In this document: positions 14,161-20,387 of the stretch, piece after piece
Layout of the letters: the number at the start of each line of letters is the position of its first letter
Numbering within the stretch: position 1 is the stretch's first letter
IMG/VR virus record: IMGVR_UViG_3300045825_000406
Location: 1-25,719 of that record
Source of the DNA: a virus
Reading direction: 5' to 3' (one strand)
DNA: 25,719 nt
Program-made: the position numbers and the translations under genes
The notes under the pieces: generated by a model
Seen by the model: the letters and a program-made list of their open reading frames with translations, nothing else
Databases searched by the model: none
Told to the model about the DNA's origin: nothing

Positions 14161-14472
14161 TTAGTTTTTTTGTCGGAACTTGGTTAGCTCGGCTACATAG
14201 ACGCGAAAGGCCTCCAGCCCGGCGCTGGGCCGGTTTTGCAGCAGCAGCGCGATGTTTTCAGGGGTGAAGTCCTCGGCAAAATCCCAGCCCGTTACCATCA
14301 TCGGGAAGGTCTCTACATCAAGCTTTCCATCGCGCGTCTTGACAAATTCGGCGAGCTCGTCGGCGGTGCGGTGCTTGAAGGTGATGGCCACCAGCTCCGG
14401 CTCGCCGCCGGGCACAGGCATGGGCACGGGCGCGGTGAAGACGGGCGCGGGGATGATGCTGAGTTTTGCCAT
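14161..14472 (-). CDS. tail assembly chaperone (gpG-like)
   Basis: The 103-residue protein corresponds to the first part of the two-frame tail assembly chaperone that coats the tape measure during tail assembly. It has a flexible proline-rich start (PAPVFTAPVPMPVPGGEPEL), then FKHRTADELAEFVKTRDGK and a helical C-terminal part ending FRQKN. Its last codons, CAA AAA AAC TAA, contain the heptamer A AAA AAC. It lies downstream of the tail tube gene as expected, separated from it by the HNH gene and a terminator. Its ATG has only a weak GG motif upstream. Confidence 0.82.
   Translation of the reverse strand: MAKLSIIPAPVFTAPVPMPVPGGEPELVAITFKHRTADELAEFVKTRDGKLDVETFPMMVTGWDFAEDFTPENIALLLQNRPSAGLEAFRVYVAELTKFRQKN
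14164..14170 (-). promoter_or_regulatory. programmed -1 frameshift site (A AAA AAC)
   Basis: On the minus strand the chaperone reads CAA AAA AAC TAA, so the heptamer A AAA AAC sits in the X XXY YYZ register required for -1 slippage, directly before the stop. After slippage the frame continues CTA AAG GCG GTG and enters DUF1799 without interruption. The codon phases of the two frames differ by exactly -1. Confidence 0.85.
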
Positions 14473-14481
14473 GTTATGACC

Positions 14482-14507
14482 AAAAAAAAGCCCGCTGCAT
14501 GGCGGGC
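14482..14507 (-). terminator. intrinsic terminator between HNH and chaperone genes
   Basis: Arms at 14490-14495 (GCCCGC) and 14502-14507 (GCGGGC) pair around a six-base loop; eight A residues at 14482-14489 become the T-tract on the minus strand. It lies between the HNH stop and the chaperone start, so the chaperone and tape measure depend on read-through or an unseen promoter. Confidence 0.83.
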
Positions 14508-14528
14508 CTTGGATAAAAAATCAGCGGT

Positions 14529-15167
14529 TTATAGTAGAAAGCCGCGCGACCGCATAAAGTCGGCTGGGTGCTGTGCACTTTTTTGATTATTGCAACGCTG
14601 TCTTAATAGTTGTATGTTTTCGTCAATATTCGGACCGCCTAGGGCTAACGGGTTGATATGGTCCATATGGAAGTCATCGCCCAGCGGCTGCGCGCAACAA
14701 GGGCACATACCTTGCTGGAGCTTGAAAAGCTTGGCCACCAGTCCTTTTGACAACTTTCCGCCGTTTTTTGATTTTTTGGCGCGGCGGTTGTGACTGCGAA
14801 CCCGGATCACTTCTGGGTTAGCTTTTGTCCAAGCCAAAGTTGTGGCCTTAACTCTTTCAGCGTTGGCCGTATTCCAATCCCTACTCTTTGCTCTCTCTTC
14901 AAAGAGATTCAAAGACCTGTATTTGGCGCTGTACGCGTTGACCTTACCTCGGTTCGCAGCTATCCATGCAGAGGCTTTCGCTTTAATCTTTTTATAGTTG
15001 GTCGCGTGATATACCCTGCAGTCAGCTTTCGCTTTTTCAAGGTTTGCGTTCCTCCACACGAAGACCGAAATCTTTTGACATGCCTTGCATCGCCCGGTTT
15101 TATAACGGTCAGATGTTCCGCATTTGATGCAAGGGCGCACAGGAATTAGAATAGCTGCAGCTGTCAT
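14529..15167 (-). CDS. HNH homing endonuclease
   Basis: The 212-residue protein starts with a four-cysteine zinc ribbon (Cys13, Cys16, Cys27, Cys30), continues with lysine/alanine-rich repeats of the type W-AN-K-A---Y that probably bind DNA, and ends in an HNH nuclease domain: CPCC (155-158), HMDH (167-170, with the conserved Asp-His), GGPN-DEN and RCNN (191-194). Such free-standing genes are often homing endonucleases that cut phage genomes lacking the insertion. It is placed between the tail tube and chaperone genes, and its GC content is clearly lower than its neighbours. The ATG at 15167 has a weak GAAAG upstream. A role as a packaging HNH protein is less likely because it is far from the terminase. 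Confidence 0.85.
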   Translation of the reverse strand: MTAAAILIPVRPCIKCGTSDRYKTGRCKACQKISVFVWRNANLEKAKADCRVYHATNYKKIKAKASAWIAANRGKVNAYSAKYRSLNLFEERAKSRDWNTANAERVKATTLAWTKANPEVIRVRSHNRRAKKSKNGGKLSKGLVAKLFKLQQGMCPCCAQPLGDDFHMDHINPLALGGPNIDENIQLLRQRCNNQKSAQHPADFMRSRGFLL

Positions 15168-15194
15168 AACGAGTTACTTTCGTTTGGTAGTTAG

Positions 15195-15228
15195 AAGCCG
15201 GCTTGGTCTGTCAGGACCAGACCGGCTT
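15195..15228. terminator. long hairpin between tail tube and HNH genes, possible terminator
   Basis: AAGCCGG and CCGGCTT form the base of a hairpin with an inner five-pair helix and a short loop. The plus strand side is followed by TTTGCTATTTT, the minus side by no T-tract, so intrinsic termination is doubtful. It may be an RNA-stability hairpin at the end of the tail tube message or a mark of the HNH insertion edge. Confidence 0.4.
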
Positions 15229-15246
15229 TGCTATTTTAGCGCGTTG

Positions 15247-15891
15247 TCAAATCGTGTACCTCACCGGCTCGGCCAGCAGCGACACCGTGACTTCACATGC
15301 CATCAATTCATTGATGGTCAAACTGGGTGTGCGATTTAAGCTCAAATAGCCGCTGTAAAGCAAGACAGACCCTGAGGGCAGCGTGATGCGGATGGCGCGC
15401 GGCAGGCGGTCGTCGTTGGCCGCCGCCGCCAGAATAAACCCCGGCTGCGTCGCGTCATCAGCAACGGAAAACGTCAAGCCGAAAGCGCTCTTGAAGGTAG
15501 GGATTCGCTTTTCAGCATCTGACTCAAGGAATTGGTACGTGACGTAATTTGCGGTACCACCATCCGTACTGCTTGAAAGAATCTGTGACAACTGCGTCCA
15601 CCCGCTGACCTTGCGCGCCGTGCCGGCGCCGCCGGCCACCGGGTAGATGCTGGTCAGCGTCGTGTCGATGCCCTCCAGCGAAAACGCCGTGCCGCTCGGC
15701 GTCGCCACGCGCACAACTTTGTTCGTGATGCGCGACCATCCGCTCGTTATTTCCACAATATCCCCGGCGGTGAAGGTGTTGACCGCGCTGGCGACGGCCG
15801 GTGTGGCATTGGTAACGGCGGTGACCGGGACGGCGGCTGAATAGCCGGAAGCTATCGCAACGAGTGCGCCATTAGGGACCGAGACTGACAT
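15247..15891 (-). CDS. tail tube protein
   Basis: The 214-residue product is beta-rich and has the layout of lambda gpV-like major tail proteins: an N-terminal arm (SVPNGALVAIASGYSAAV), a section TAGDIVEITSGWSRITNKVVRV, a core ending KSAFGLTFSV, and a C-terminal strand region YSGYLSLNRTPSLTINELMA. It follows the tail-terminator gene, the normal place for the tube subunit. The ATG at 15891 has GAAAGGA upstream. It is bracketed by an upstream terminator and a downstream hairpin, fitting a highly expressed, separately controlled gene. Confidence 0.82.
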   Translation of the reverse strand: MSVSVPNGALVAIASGYSAAVPVTAVTNATPAVASAVNTFTAGDIVEITSGWSRITNKVVRVATPSGTAFSLEGIDTTLTSIYPVAGGAGTARKVSGWTQLSQILSSSTDGGTANYVTYQFLESDAEKRIPTFKSAFGLTFSVADDATQPGFILAAAANDDRLPRAIRITLPSGSVLLYSGYLSLNRTPSLTINELMACEVTVSLLAEPVRYTI

Positions 15892-15913
15892 GATATTTAT
15901 CCTTTCTGGGAAT

Positions 15914-15936
15914 AAAAAAAGCGCCTAAAAAGGCGC
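15914..15936 (-). terminator. intrinsic terminator upstream of the tail tube gene
   Basis: GCGCCT (15921-15926) and AGGCGC (15931-15936) pair around AAAA; the A-tract at 15914-15920 gives seven T residues on the minus strand. It separates the tail-terminator gene from the tail tube gene by only 40-60 bases and would also lie in the leader of any tube transcript that starts upstream. Confidence 0.78.
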
Positions 15937-15978
15937 CGCTGGCTATGCCCGGAAAGGGCGGGATGGAAACCTTGACGC

Positions 15979-16335
15979 TTAATCCGGCGTCCAGAAACTG
16001 AAGTCCTGCATCGAGCCGCGCAGGCGGGTATCGGGCTCGTAAATCGACACCGGCCCGCCCTCTACCGTGACTTGCAGGCCGGGCGCGGCGCGCAGCGTGT
16101 CTTCAATGATTCGTGCCAGGGCGGCGGCGCTGCCGCGCGTGTCGGCCCAGACGTTGACCTGAATGCGTGCGTTTGAGGCGCCCGGCGGCGCCTGGTCCAG
16201 AAAGTTGATGGAGCTGCCGCCTATTTTTTGGTAAGTCAGGTAAGGCCGTGGCGTGGCCTCGGGCGCTACGTCGGGGTACATGCGGCCGGCGACCAGGCCC
16301 TGCAGCGCGGCGTACACGGTAGCCTCGATGTTCAT
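15979..16335 (-). CDS. tail terminator / completion protein (DUF3168)
   Basis: The 118-residue product matches the DUF3168 pattern: a short N-terminal helix (TVYAALQGLVAGRMYPD), PYLTYQKIGG, then R-QVNVWADTRGSAAALARI and a beta-rich end. DUF3168 proteins are tail-terminator proteins (lambda gpU/HK97-like) that cap the tube and join it to the head. The ATG at 16335 overlaps the TGA of the gp10-like gene by four bases. Confidence 0.84.
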   Translation of the reverse strand: MNIEATVYAALQGLVAGRMYPDVAPEATPRPYLTYQKIGGSSINFLDQAPPGASNARIQVNVWADTRGSAAALARIIEDTLRAAPGLQVTVEGGPVSIYEPDTRLRGSMQDFSFWTPD

Positions 16336-16757
16336 GGTGGCGGCGCCTCGACCACGCCGTCGGCCAGGCGCTGCGCCATGCGGGCGCGGCCGGCGTCAAT
16401 TGCGGCCTGGATGTGGTCGAATGCCGGTCTTACAAAAGGGAATGCCGGAGCGCGTGAACTCCCAAATTCAATGATATGCCCGTGCGGGGCCTTTTTATGG
16501 TTCCATGACACCCGGTAGGTTTTTTGGTCATCTGTGGACTTTTCAGGCGAGTAGACGCGGTAGATGGCGCTGTAAAGCGTGCCGGTCTTGATATGCGGCC
16601 CGTCGTTGGCGCCGGCAGCATTGGCTTTCACCTCGTCGTAAGTCACCTTGGCCATGGCGGCCACGCCTGAAAACAGCACAGACTCCTTGAGTTTTTTCTC
16701 AAACTTTTGCAGGTCTCCGGCCAGGTCGCCGCTAAGTTTGGTGTCAACTTTGATCAT
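16332..16757 (-). CDS. HK97 gp10-like neck/tail completion protein
   Basis: I place the start at the ATG at 16757 with GGGGGTCG upstream; the longer frame from 16871 overlaps the preceding gene. The 141-residue product opens with a helix-rich lysine segment (LQKFEKKLKESV), then HIKTGTLYSAIYRVYS, a strand block, HIIEFGSSRAPAFPFVRPAFD and a closing helix, the characteristic HK97 gp10 family signature. These proteins complete the head-tail junction. Confidence 0.87.
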   Translation of the reverse strand: MIKVDTKLSGDLAGDLQKFEKKLKESVLFSGVAAMAKVTYDEVKANAAGANDGPHIKTGTLYSAIYRVYSPEKSTDDQKTYRVSWNHKKAPHGHIIEFGSSRAPAFPFVRPAFDHIQAAIDAGRARMAQRLADGVVEAPPP

Positions 16758-16938
16758 TTTGATCGACCCCCACTGGCTGAAATTCATTCGGAAAATATTC
16801 GCACTTGACGGTAACAAGCGCGTCCTCCGCGAACCTGACTTCAAACCATACCGACTGAGCCGGGATGCCAAGCTCTTTAGATAACAAAAGCATCAGCTCC
16901 CGGCCTCTGCCCTCTTTTGTCATTAAATATTTAGCCAT
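16744..16938 (-). CDS. small hypothetical protein (64 aa) in the connector block
   Basis: The start at 16938 (MAKYLMTKEGRGREL) overlaps the TGA of the preceding gene in a TGATG junction and follows a G-rich stretch, so it is preferred to 16962. The 64-residue product has one helix rich in leucine (LMLLLSKELG) and a strand-rich second half. Its stop falls after the start of the gp10-like gene (16757). No family is recognised; its place suggests a minor connector or regulatory protein. Confidence 0.6.
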   Translation of the reverse strand: MAKYLMTKEGRGRELMLLLSKELGIPAQSVWFEVRFAEDALVTVKCEYFPNEFQPVGVDQNDQS

Positions 16939-18203
16939 CACAGCCCCGCCTTGCCACGGCACCAGGCCTGCGCGGCGGCTATCTCGGCCGGCGTCATTGG
17001 CGTACCGCTGCGGTAGATTTCTGCGTACAGTTTGCCGGTAAAAAAGCCGGTGGCTGCCGCGTTGTCCCTGCCCTCGCTAAAGCCCACCGTACCGGCCACT
17101 ACGGCAGGCCGGGCGGCGCTGCTGACCGTGCCGCTGCCCACCCGCACATTCAGGTTCACGCCGTCATCCCAGGCGGTCAGCAGGGCCGCTGTACCCACGT
17201 TAACGATGGCGGCGCTGGCAGCGCTGGTGTAGGCCACGCCATCGCCCGCGCTGATCTCCAGCTGGTTCGCCGCATTGATCTGCACCGAGTAGCCGGTGAA
17301 CGCGGCCGTTACCCGGTCGCTCCATAGCCTGCGCACGGCGCCGGCGCCGCTGGTAGGATTGACGGCCCGGCACCAGAAAAAACCAGCGGTGGCGCCACCG
17401 CCCGTCGGGCTGCCCAGGCTGTCGTCAATACCATCCATCCTCAGGTAAGCCGGGAAGGCTGCGGCGGCGTCGTAGTCAGGCGCCGTGTTGACGCGCTGAT
17501 AGGCGGTGGGCGCCGCATTGGCTTCGACCTGATACGCTGTAATCCGAAACCCCTTGCCGGAATGTGTTGCTAATTTAGAAAGCCCCCAATTCGCATTCGT
17601 GGTGGTGGCAGTTACATTGCCGGATATTCGGTACTGGGATGTTCCCCCTATCTGCGTTATGACCTGTGTACCCGAACCCAGTAAATTATTCATTCCGAGT
17701 TGAAAGTCGTTAGCGGCCCCCGCCCCTATTGCAGGGGCAGAATTGTCATCCATTTGTACCGTGGCGCTGAAGGTGTAAACCGTGCCAACACTGGGCGTAA
17801 ATGGCCGATACGCCCACTTGTCCGCGCCTGCCACAAACTGCAAGGACGCGGCATAACCGGCAATAGATGTTGCGGCGTTGGTGACGCCACTATTAACCCC
17901 GGTGGTGGAAAGATTCCCCTCGCTGTTAAGTAGTAAATTAACCCGCGCCGACGCAAGCGGCCTGGCTGCAGCGGTAGCCTGTACCAGGTGGTTTCCGCGT
18001 CCTGACTTATCCAGCATCTTGCCGACCGGCTGCTCAAAGGCGGTGACCGCCGTCGTGGCTGCGCTGTCCTGGTACAGCGCGGAAAAATCGCCGGGGTCGT
18101 ACCACGCCCCTGGCTGACCTTGCGCGAACAGGGTCGCCGCATTGGCGGGCGGGGAGCGCCGCCCGCCCACACTGCCTAATTTTCCGAAATCAAGGCCAAA
18201 CAC
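16938..18203 (-). CDS. lectin-like virion protein (head fiber / LamG-like)
   Basis: The 421-residue product has three regions. Residues 25-85 contain WYDPGDFSALYQDSA, KMLDKSGRGNHLVQATAAARP, a motif common in phage surface proteins. Residues 90-235 resemble a carbohydrate-binding-like jelly roll starting VNLLLNSEGNLSTTG. Residues 240-400 resemble a ConA/LamG-like lectin domain with PAYLRMDGIDDSL. It probably decorates the head or neck and binds glycans, as phage head spike fiber proteins do. It lies inside the head-tail connector block rather than with the tail fibers. The start is GTG at 18203, 13 bases from the preceding stop, with AGGG upstream. Confidence 0.62.
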   Translation of the reverse strand: MFGLDFGKLGSVGGRRSPPANAATLFAQGQPGAWYDPGDFSALYQDSAATTAVTAFEQPVGKMLDKSGRGNHLVQATAAARPLASARVNLLLNSEGNLSTTGVNSGVTNAATSIAGYAASLQFVAGADKWAYRPFTPSVGTVYTFSATVQMDDNSAPAIGAGAANDFQLGMNNLLGSGTQVITQIGGTSQYRISGNVTATTTNANWGLSKLATHSGKGFRITAYQVEANAAPTAYQRVNTAPDYDAAAAFPAYLRMDGIDDSLGSPTGGGATAGFFWCRAVNPTSGAGAVRRLWSDRVTAAFTGYSVQINAANQLEISAGDGVAYTSAASAAIVNVGTAALLTAWDDGVNLNVRVGSGTVSSAARPAVVAGTVGFSEGRDNAAATGFFTGKLYAEIYRSGTPMTPAEIAAAQAWCRGKAGL

Positions 18204-18215
18204 AGCGCTGCGCCC

Positions 18216-18518
18216 TCAGGTGTTGGTGATGACGGCGACCTTGTCGCCCGGCGACACGCCGATGTATTCCACCGCGTCGGCGGCCAGCCGCATGGTGTTG
18301 GCTGTCGCTACCGGCGCGGCGCCAAATTTAAGGCTGCAGGTCACGTCGGTCGTGACCCGAACGAATCCGGTGGCGACATTGAACGCGGCCGACACAACGG
18401 AGGCCGCGCCTATCGCCAGCGTCTGGTCGGCCACCGAGGGCGCCAGCGCGACAGGCATCAGGCCGCCGCGTATGTCGTAGTCCTGCCCGGCGAATTCGGT
18501 GATGTAAAGCTTTGCCAT
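18216..18518 (-). CDS. small beta-rich structural protein (100 aa)
   Basis: The ATG at 18518 has AAGGAA upstream. The 100-residue product (MAKLYITEFAG at the start, then APSVADQTLAIGAASVVSAA) is beta-rich, with a two-part jelly-roll-like pattern. It stands before the lectin-like gene, a pair seen in several phages; it may anchor or adapt that protein to the capsid. I do not assign a family. Confidence 0.65.
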   Translation of the reverse strand: MAKLYITEFAGQDYDIRGGLMPVALAPSVADQTLAIGAASVVSAAFNVATGFVRVTTDVTCSLKFGAAPVATANTMRLAADAVEYIGVSPGDKVAVITNT

Positions 18519-18536
18519 TTTTGATTCCTTGTTAAA

Positions 18537-18875
18537 TCAGCCCTGCCGCGTGCACATGAGCCGCAGCCAGGGCTCTTCGCGCAGCGCGGCGACGATGTTG
18601 TAGGTGTCCACATGCGCCGGGTCGGTATGGTCGATTACCTGCATGGCGGGCAGCACGTCGGGGCGAAACCAGATCGTGATCTCGGTGGAGACGCGGGCCT
18701 GCTCAGCCGCTGCGGCCAGGAACTCGCGGCCCGATATGTCGCGCACGCGGGCGTAAATATCAGTCGCCAGATCGGTCCAGCCGGGGATCATCTCGCCGTA
18801 TTCGTCGCGCACCGTTCCGGCGATCTGGATGGTCAGGCGCCGGTCGAGCTCGCCGGGGCGTATCTTGATGGCCAC
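18537..18875 (-). CDS. head-tail adaptor (SPP1 gp16-like, phage_H_T_join)
   Basis: The 112-residue protein opens RPGELDRRLTIQI and continues RDEYGEMIPGWTDLATDIYARVRDISGREF, then ITIWFRPDVLPAMQVIDHT, the standard layout of the SPP1 gp16/HK97 head-tail joining family. It stops the channel and receives the tail. The start is GTG at 18875, a few bases beyond the stop of the connector gene, with GGGGGT upstream. Confidence 0.87.
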   Translation of the reverse strand: MAIKIRPGELDRRLTIQIAGTVRDEYGEMIPGWTDLATDIYARVRDISGREFLAAAAEQARVSTEITIWFRPDVLPAMQVIDHTDPAHVDTYNIVAALREEPWLRLMCTRQG

Positions 18876-18878
18876 CGG

Positions 18879-19334
18879 CTACACCCCCAGCCCGACGCGG
18901 TAATCCCACAGCAGGTACTCACTGCCCAGCGGCATGGCGGCCTCGCCGCGCTCGGCGTACAGGTGCTCAAAAATCACCAGGATGGCGGCGCGGATCTGGT
19001 CGTTGATGACCATGCCGGCCAGGGTCTCGCGCGCGGCAAACTGTGCGGTGCAGTACACACTGGCGGCATAGGCCTGCTGCACGCCACGCAGCACCGGGTC
19101 CATCTCCGCGTCATATGCCAGCACGGCGGCGGCGTAAGCGGTGCCGGCTGCGGCCAGCGCGGCGGGAGCTGCGGCCACGGCTGCATCGAGCGCGGCCTGG
19201 TCGGAAAACACACGACGATTCATGAATGATTGCGCCTTGGCTTCAGCGGCCAGCAGATAGGGCAGAATCTGCTCGTCGGGGTAGCTGGCCTCGCGGTGCA
19301 CATGGGCCTTAGCCTGGGCGGCGGTGACTAGCAT
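18879..19334 (-). CDS. head-tail connector (HK97 gp6-like)
   Basis: The start is set at the ATG at 19334 because GGAAAG stands about eight bases upstream; the upstream in-frame start at 19370 lies deep in the previous gene. The 151-residue product begins MLVTAAQAKAHVHREASYPDEQ and has the helical gp6/phiE125-gp8 connector pattern with an alanine-rich insertion at about 50-75 that looks like an extended helix, then AILVIFEHLYAERGEAAMP. It forms the ring under the portal. Confidence 0.82.
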   Translation of the reverse strand: MLVTAAQAKAHVHREASYPDEQILPYLLAAEAKAQSFMNRRVFSDQAALDAAVAAAPAALAAAGTAYAAAVLAYDAEMDPVLRGVQQAYAASVYCTAQFAARETLAGMVINDQIRAAILVIFEHLYAERGEAAMPLGSEYLLWDYRVGLGV

Positions 19335-19690
19335 GGTTTGTCTTTCCACTCCGATGCAAGGCTGCGGCAAGCGAGAAAATCAGTCGCACCGGGCCGCGCG
19401 GGTGCCCATGCTGGCGGGCTGTAGTAATCGCCGGTGGTGGCGTTGTTGTGAAGCGGCGGCGGCAGGGCTGGCCCCGGCGCATCACTCAAAAACGCGCGGC
19501 CGGCGGGCGTGATGGCGTAGCGGCTTTTACGCAGGTGCGCGTAGCCCAGCCGGTACAAATTTTTCAGGTGCCCGATAGCGACGCTCTCCTCGAGGCCGTC
19601 CCGCTCCGCGCTGGTCTGCCGGCATAAGGTGCGCGCGCTGCCGGCGCCCAGGTGCAGGGCGTGCAGCAGCTGCAGCTCAAGCGGGTGCAT
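19328..19690 (-). CDS. winged-helix-like small protein in the head operon (120 aa)
   Basis: Residues 1-70 (LELQLLHALHLGAGSARTL, then HLKNLYRLGYAHLRKSRYAITPAGRAFL) look like a winged helix-turn-helix, with a recognition helix followed by a beta wing. Residues 72-120 are proline-rich and probably disordered, ending in WKDKPC. It overlaps the start of the connector gene by seven bases. A DNA- or RNA-binding-like fold here is unusual; it may be a regulator of the head operon or a structural protein using the fold. No family is assigned. Confidence 0.65.
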   Translation of the reverse strand: MHPLELQLLHALHLGAGSARTLCRQTSAERDGLEESVAIGHLKNLYRLGYAHLRKSRYAITPAGRAFLSDAPGPALPPPLHNNATTGDYYSPPAWAPARPGATDFLACRSLASEWKDKPC

Positions 19691-19705
19691 GGCGGGCGCG
19701 GCGGC

Positions 19706-20071
19706 TTAGACGGTGGGCGTTACCGGTACAACGGGCGGTGTCAGCGCGTCAGCGGCCTCGATGCGGGCGGACAGCGCCTCGCCCTGGGCCTGCAGCGTAT
19801 CGAGCAGGCCCTGGTCTTCGGCGGTGATGGTGCCCTGCGTGCCTTGCAGCGTGGCGATGGTGGCATTGAGCGTGTCAATGTCGCCGGATAGCCCGGTTAG
19901 CGCGGCGTCGATGCGGTCGTTATGGGCCTTCTGGGCGGCGGCGAAGTCTGAAATTGCAGTCATGATGGTTCTTTCGGTGTGGGTTAGTTGACGGGAAATC
20001 TTGTCGAGCTGGGCGCGGAATGCGTCGTCGGCGCTCGGGCTGTGCATAAAAACGTGGATGGTGATTTCCAT
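19706..20071 (-). CDS. small coiled-coil protein downstream of the capsid (121 aa)
   Basis: The frame starting at 20071 reads MEITIHVFMHSPSADD and then becomes a long helix with heptad-like spacing (DFAAAQKAHNDRIDAAL, LNATIATLQG, LLDTLQAQGEALSARIEAADAL), ending in a proline-rich tail. No Shine-Dalgarno motif is seen at 20071, whereas the ATG at 19963 has GAAAG upstream and gives an 85-residue coiled coil, so both starts or only the shorter may be used. Similar small helical genes are common between capsid and connector genes. Function unknown. Confidence 0.62.
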   Translation of the reverse strand: MEITIHVFMHSPSADDAFRAQLDKISRQLTHTERTIMTAISDFAAAQKAHNDRIDAALTGLSGDIDTLNATIATLQGTQGTITAEDQGLLDTLQAQGEALSARIEAADALTPPVVPVTPTV

Positions 20072-20101
20072 AGGAGGTTTCTGGAGAGGGTTGGCTGCGG
20101 C

Positions 20102-20338
20102 TTACTTTTTGGTGGTGGCCTCCTGGATGGGTTGGTGGGCGGTTTTGTTGTCGGGCTCCAGCGCCATCTTGTTGTCGGCAACGGGCGCCTGCTTGGCGGC
20201 GGAGTTAGGTTCTCCGGCGAGGTCAACCAGCCCGGCGGCGGCTAGCTCCTGGGCAGTGTGGTCGTCCACATCGGCGGTGTCGCCCTGCTGCAGCGCCAGG
20301 CTGCCGTGAACGAAGCTGGTTTTTGCTTTGACTTGCAT
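20102..20338 (-). CDS. small protein after the capsid gene (78 aa)
   Basis: The ATG at 20338 has AAAGGA upstream and follows the terminator after the capsid gene. The 78-residue product has an N-terminal strand-helix unit (VKAKTSFVHGSLALQQGD, then AQELAAAGLVDLAGEP) of the kind found in small phage proteins next to capsid genes, and a polar lysine-rich tail. Possibly a capsid-associated protein; function unknown. Confidence 0.6.
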   Translation of the reverse strand: MQVKAKTSFVHGSLALQQGDTADVDDHTAQELAAAGLVDLAGEPNSAAKQAPVADNKMALEPDNKTAHQPIQEATTKK

Positions 20339-20351
20339 GGTTAGTTCCTTT

Positions 20352-20378
20352 AAAAAAAGCCCGCTGATGAGGCGGGCT
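20352..20378 (-). terminator. intrinsic terminator after the major capsid gene
   Basis: AGCCCGC at 20358-20364 and GCGGGCT at 20372-20378 pair around a seven-base loop; the A-tract at 20352-20357 gives T residues on the minus strand. It lies between the capsid stop and the 78-aa gene, so it limits expression of the connector genes relative to the capsid. Confidence 0.85.
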
Positions 20379-20387
20379 GGTGGCTAA

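Noticed and set aside
20061-20080. AGGAGG on the plus strand near 20072
   Set aside because: It looks like a ribosome site, but no credible plus-strand start and coding frame follows; it is antisense to the start of the 19706-20071 gene.
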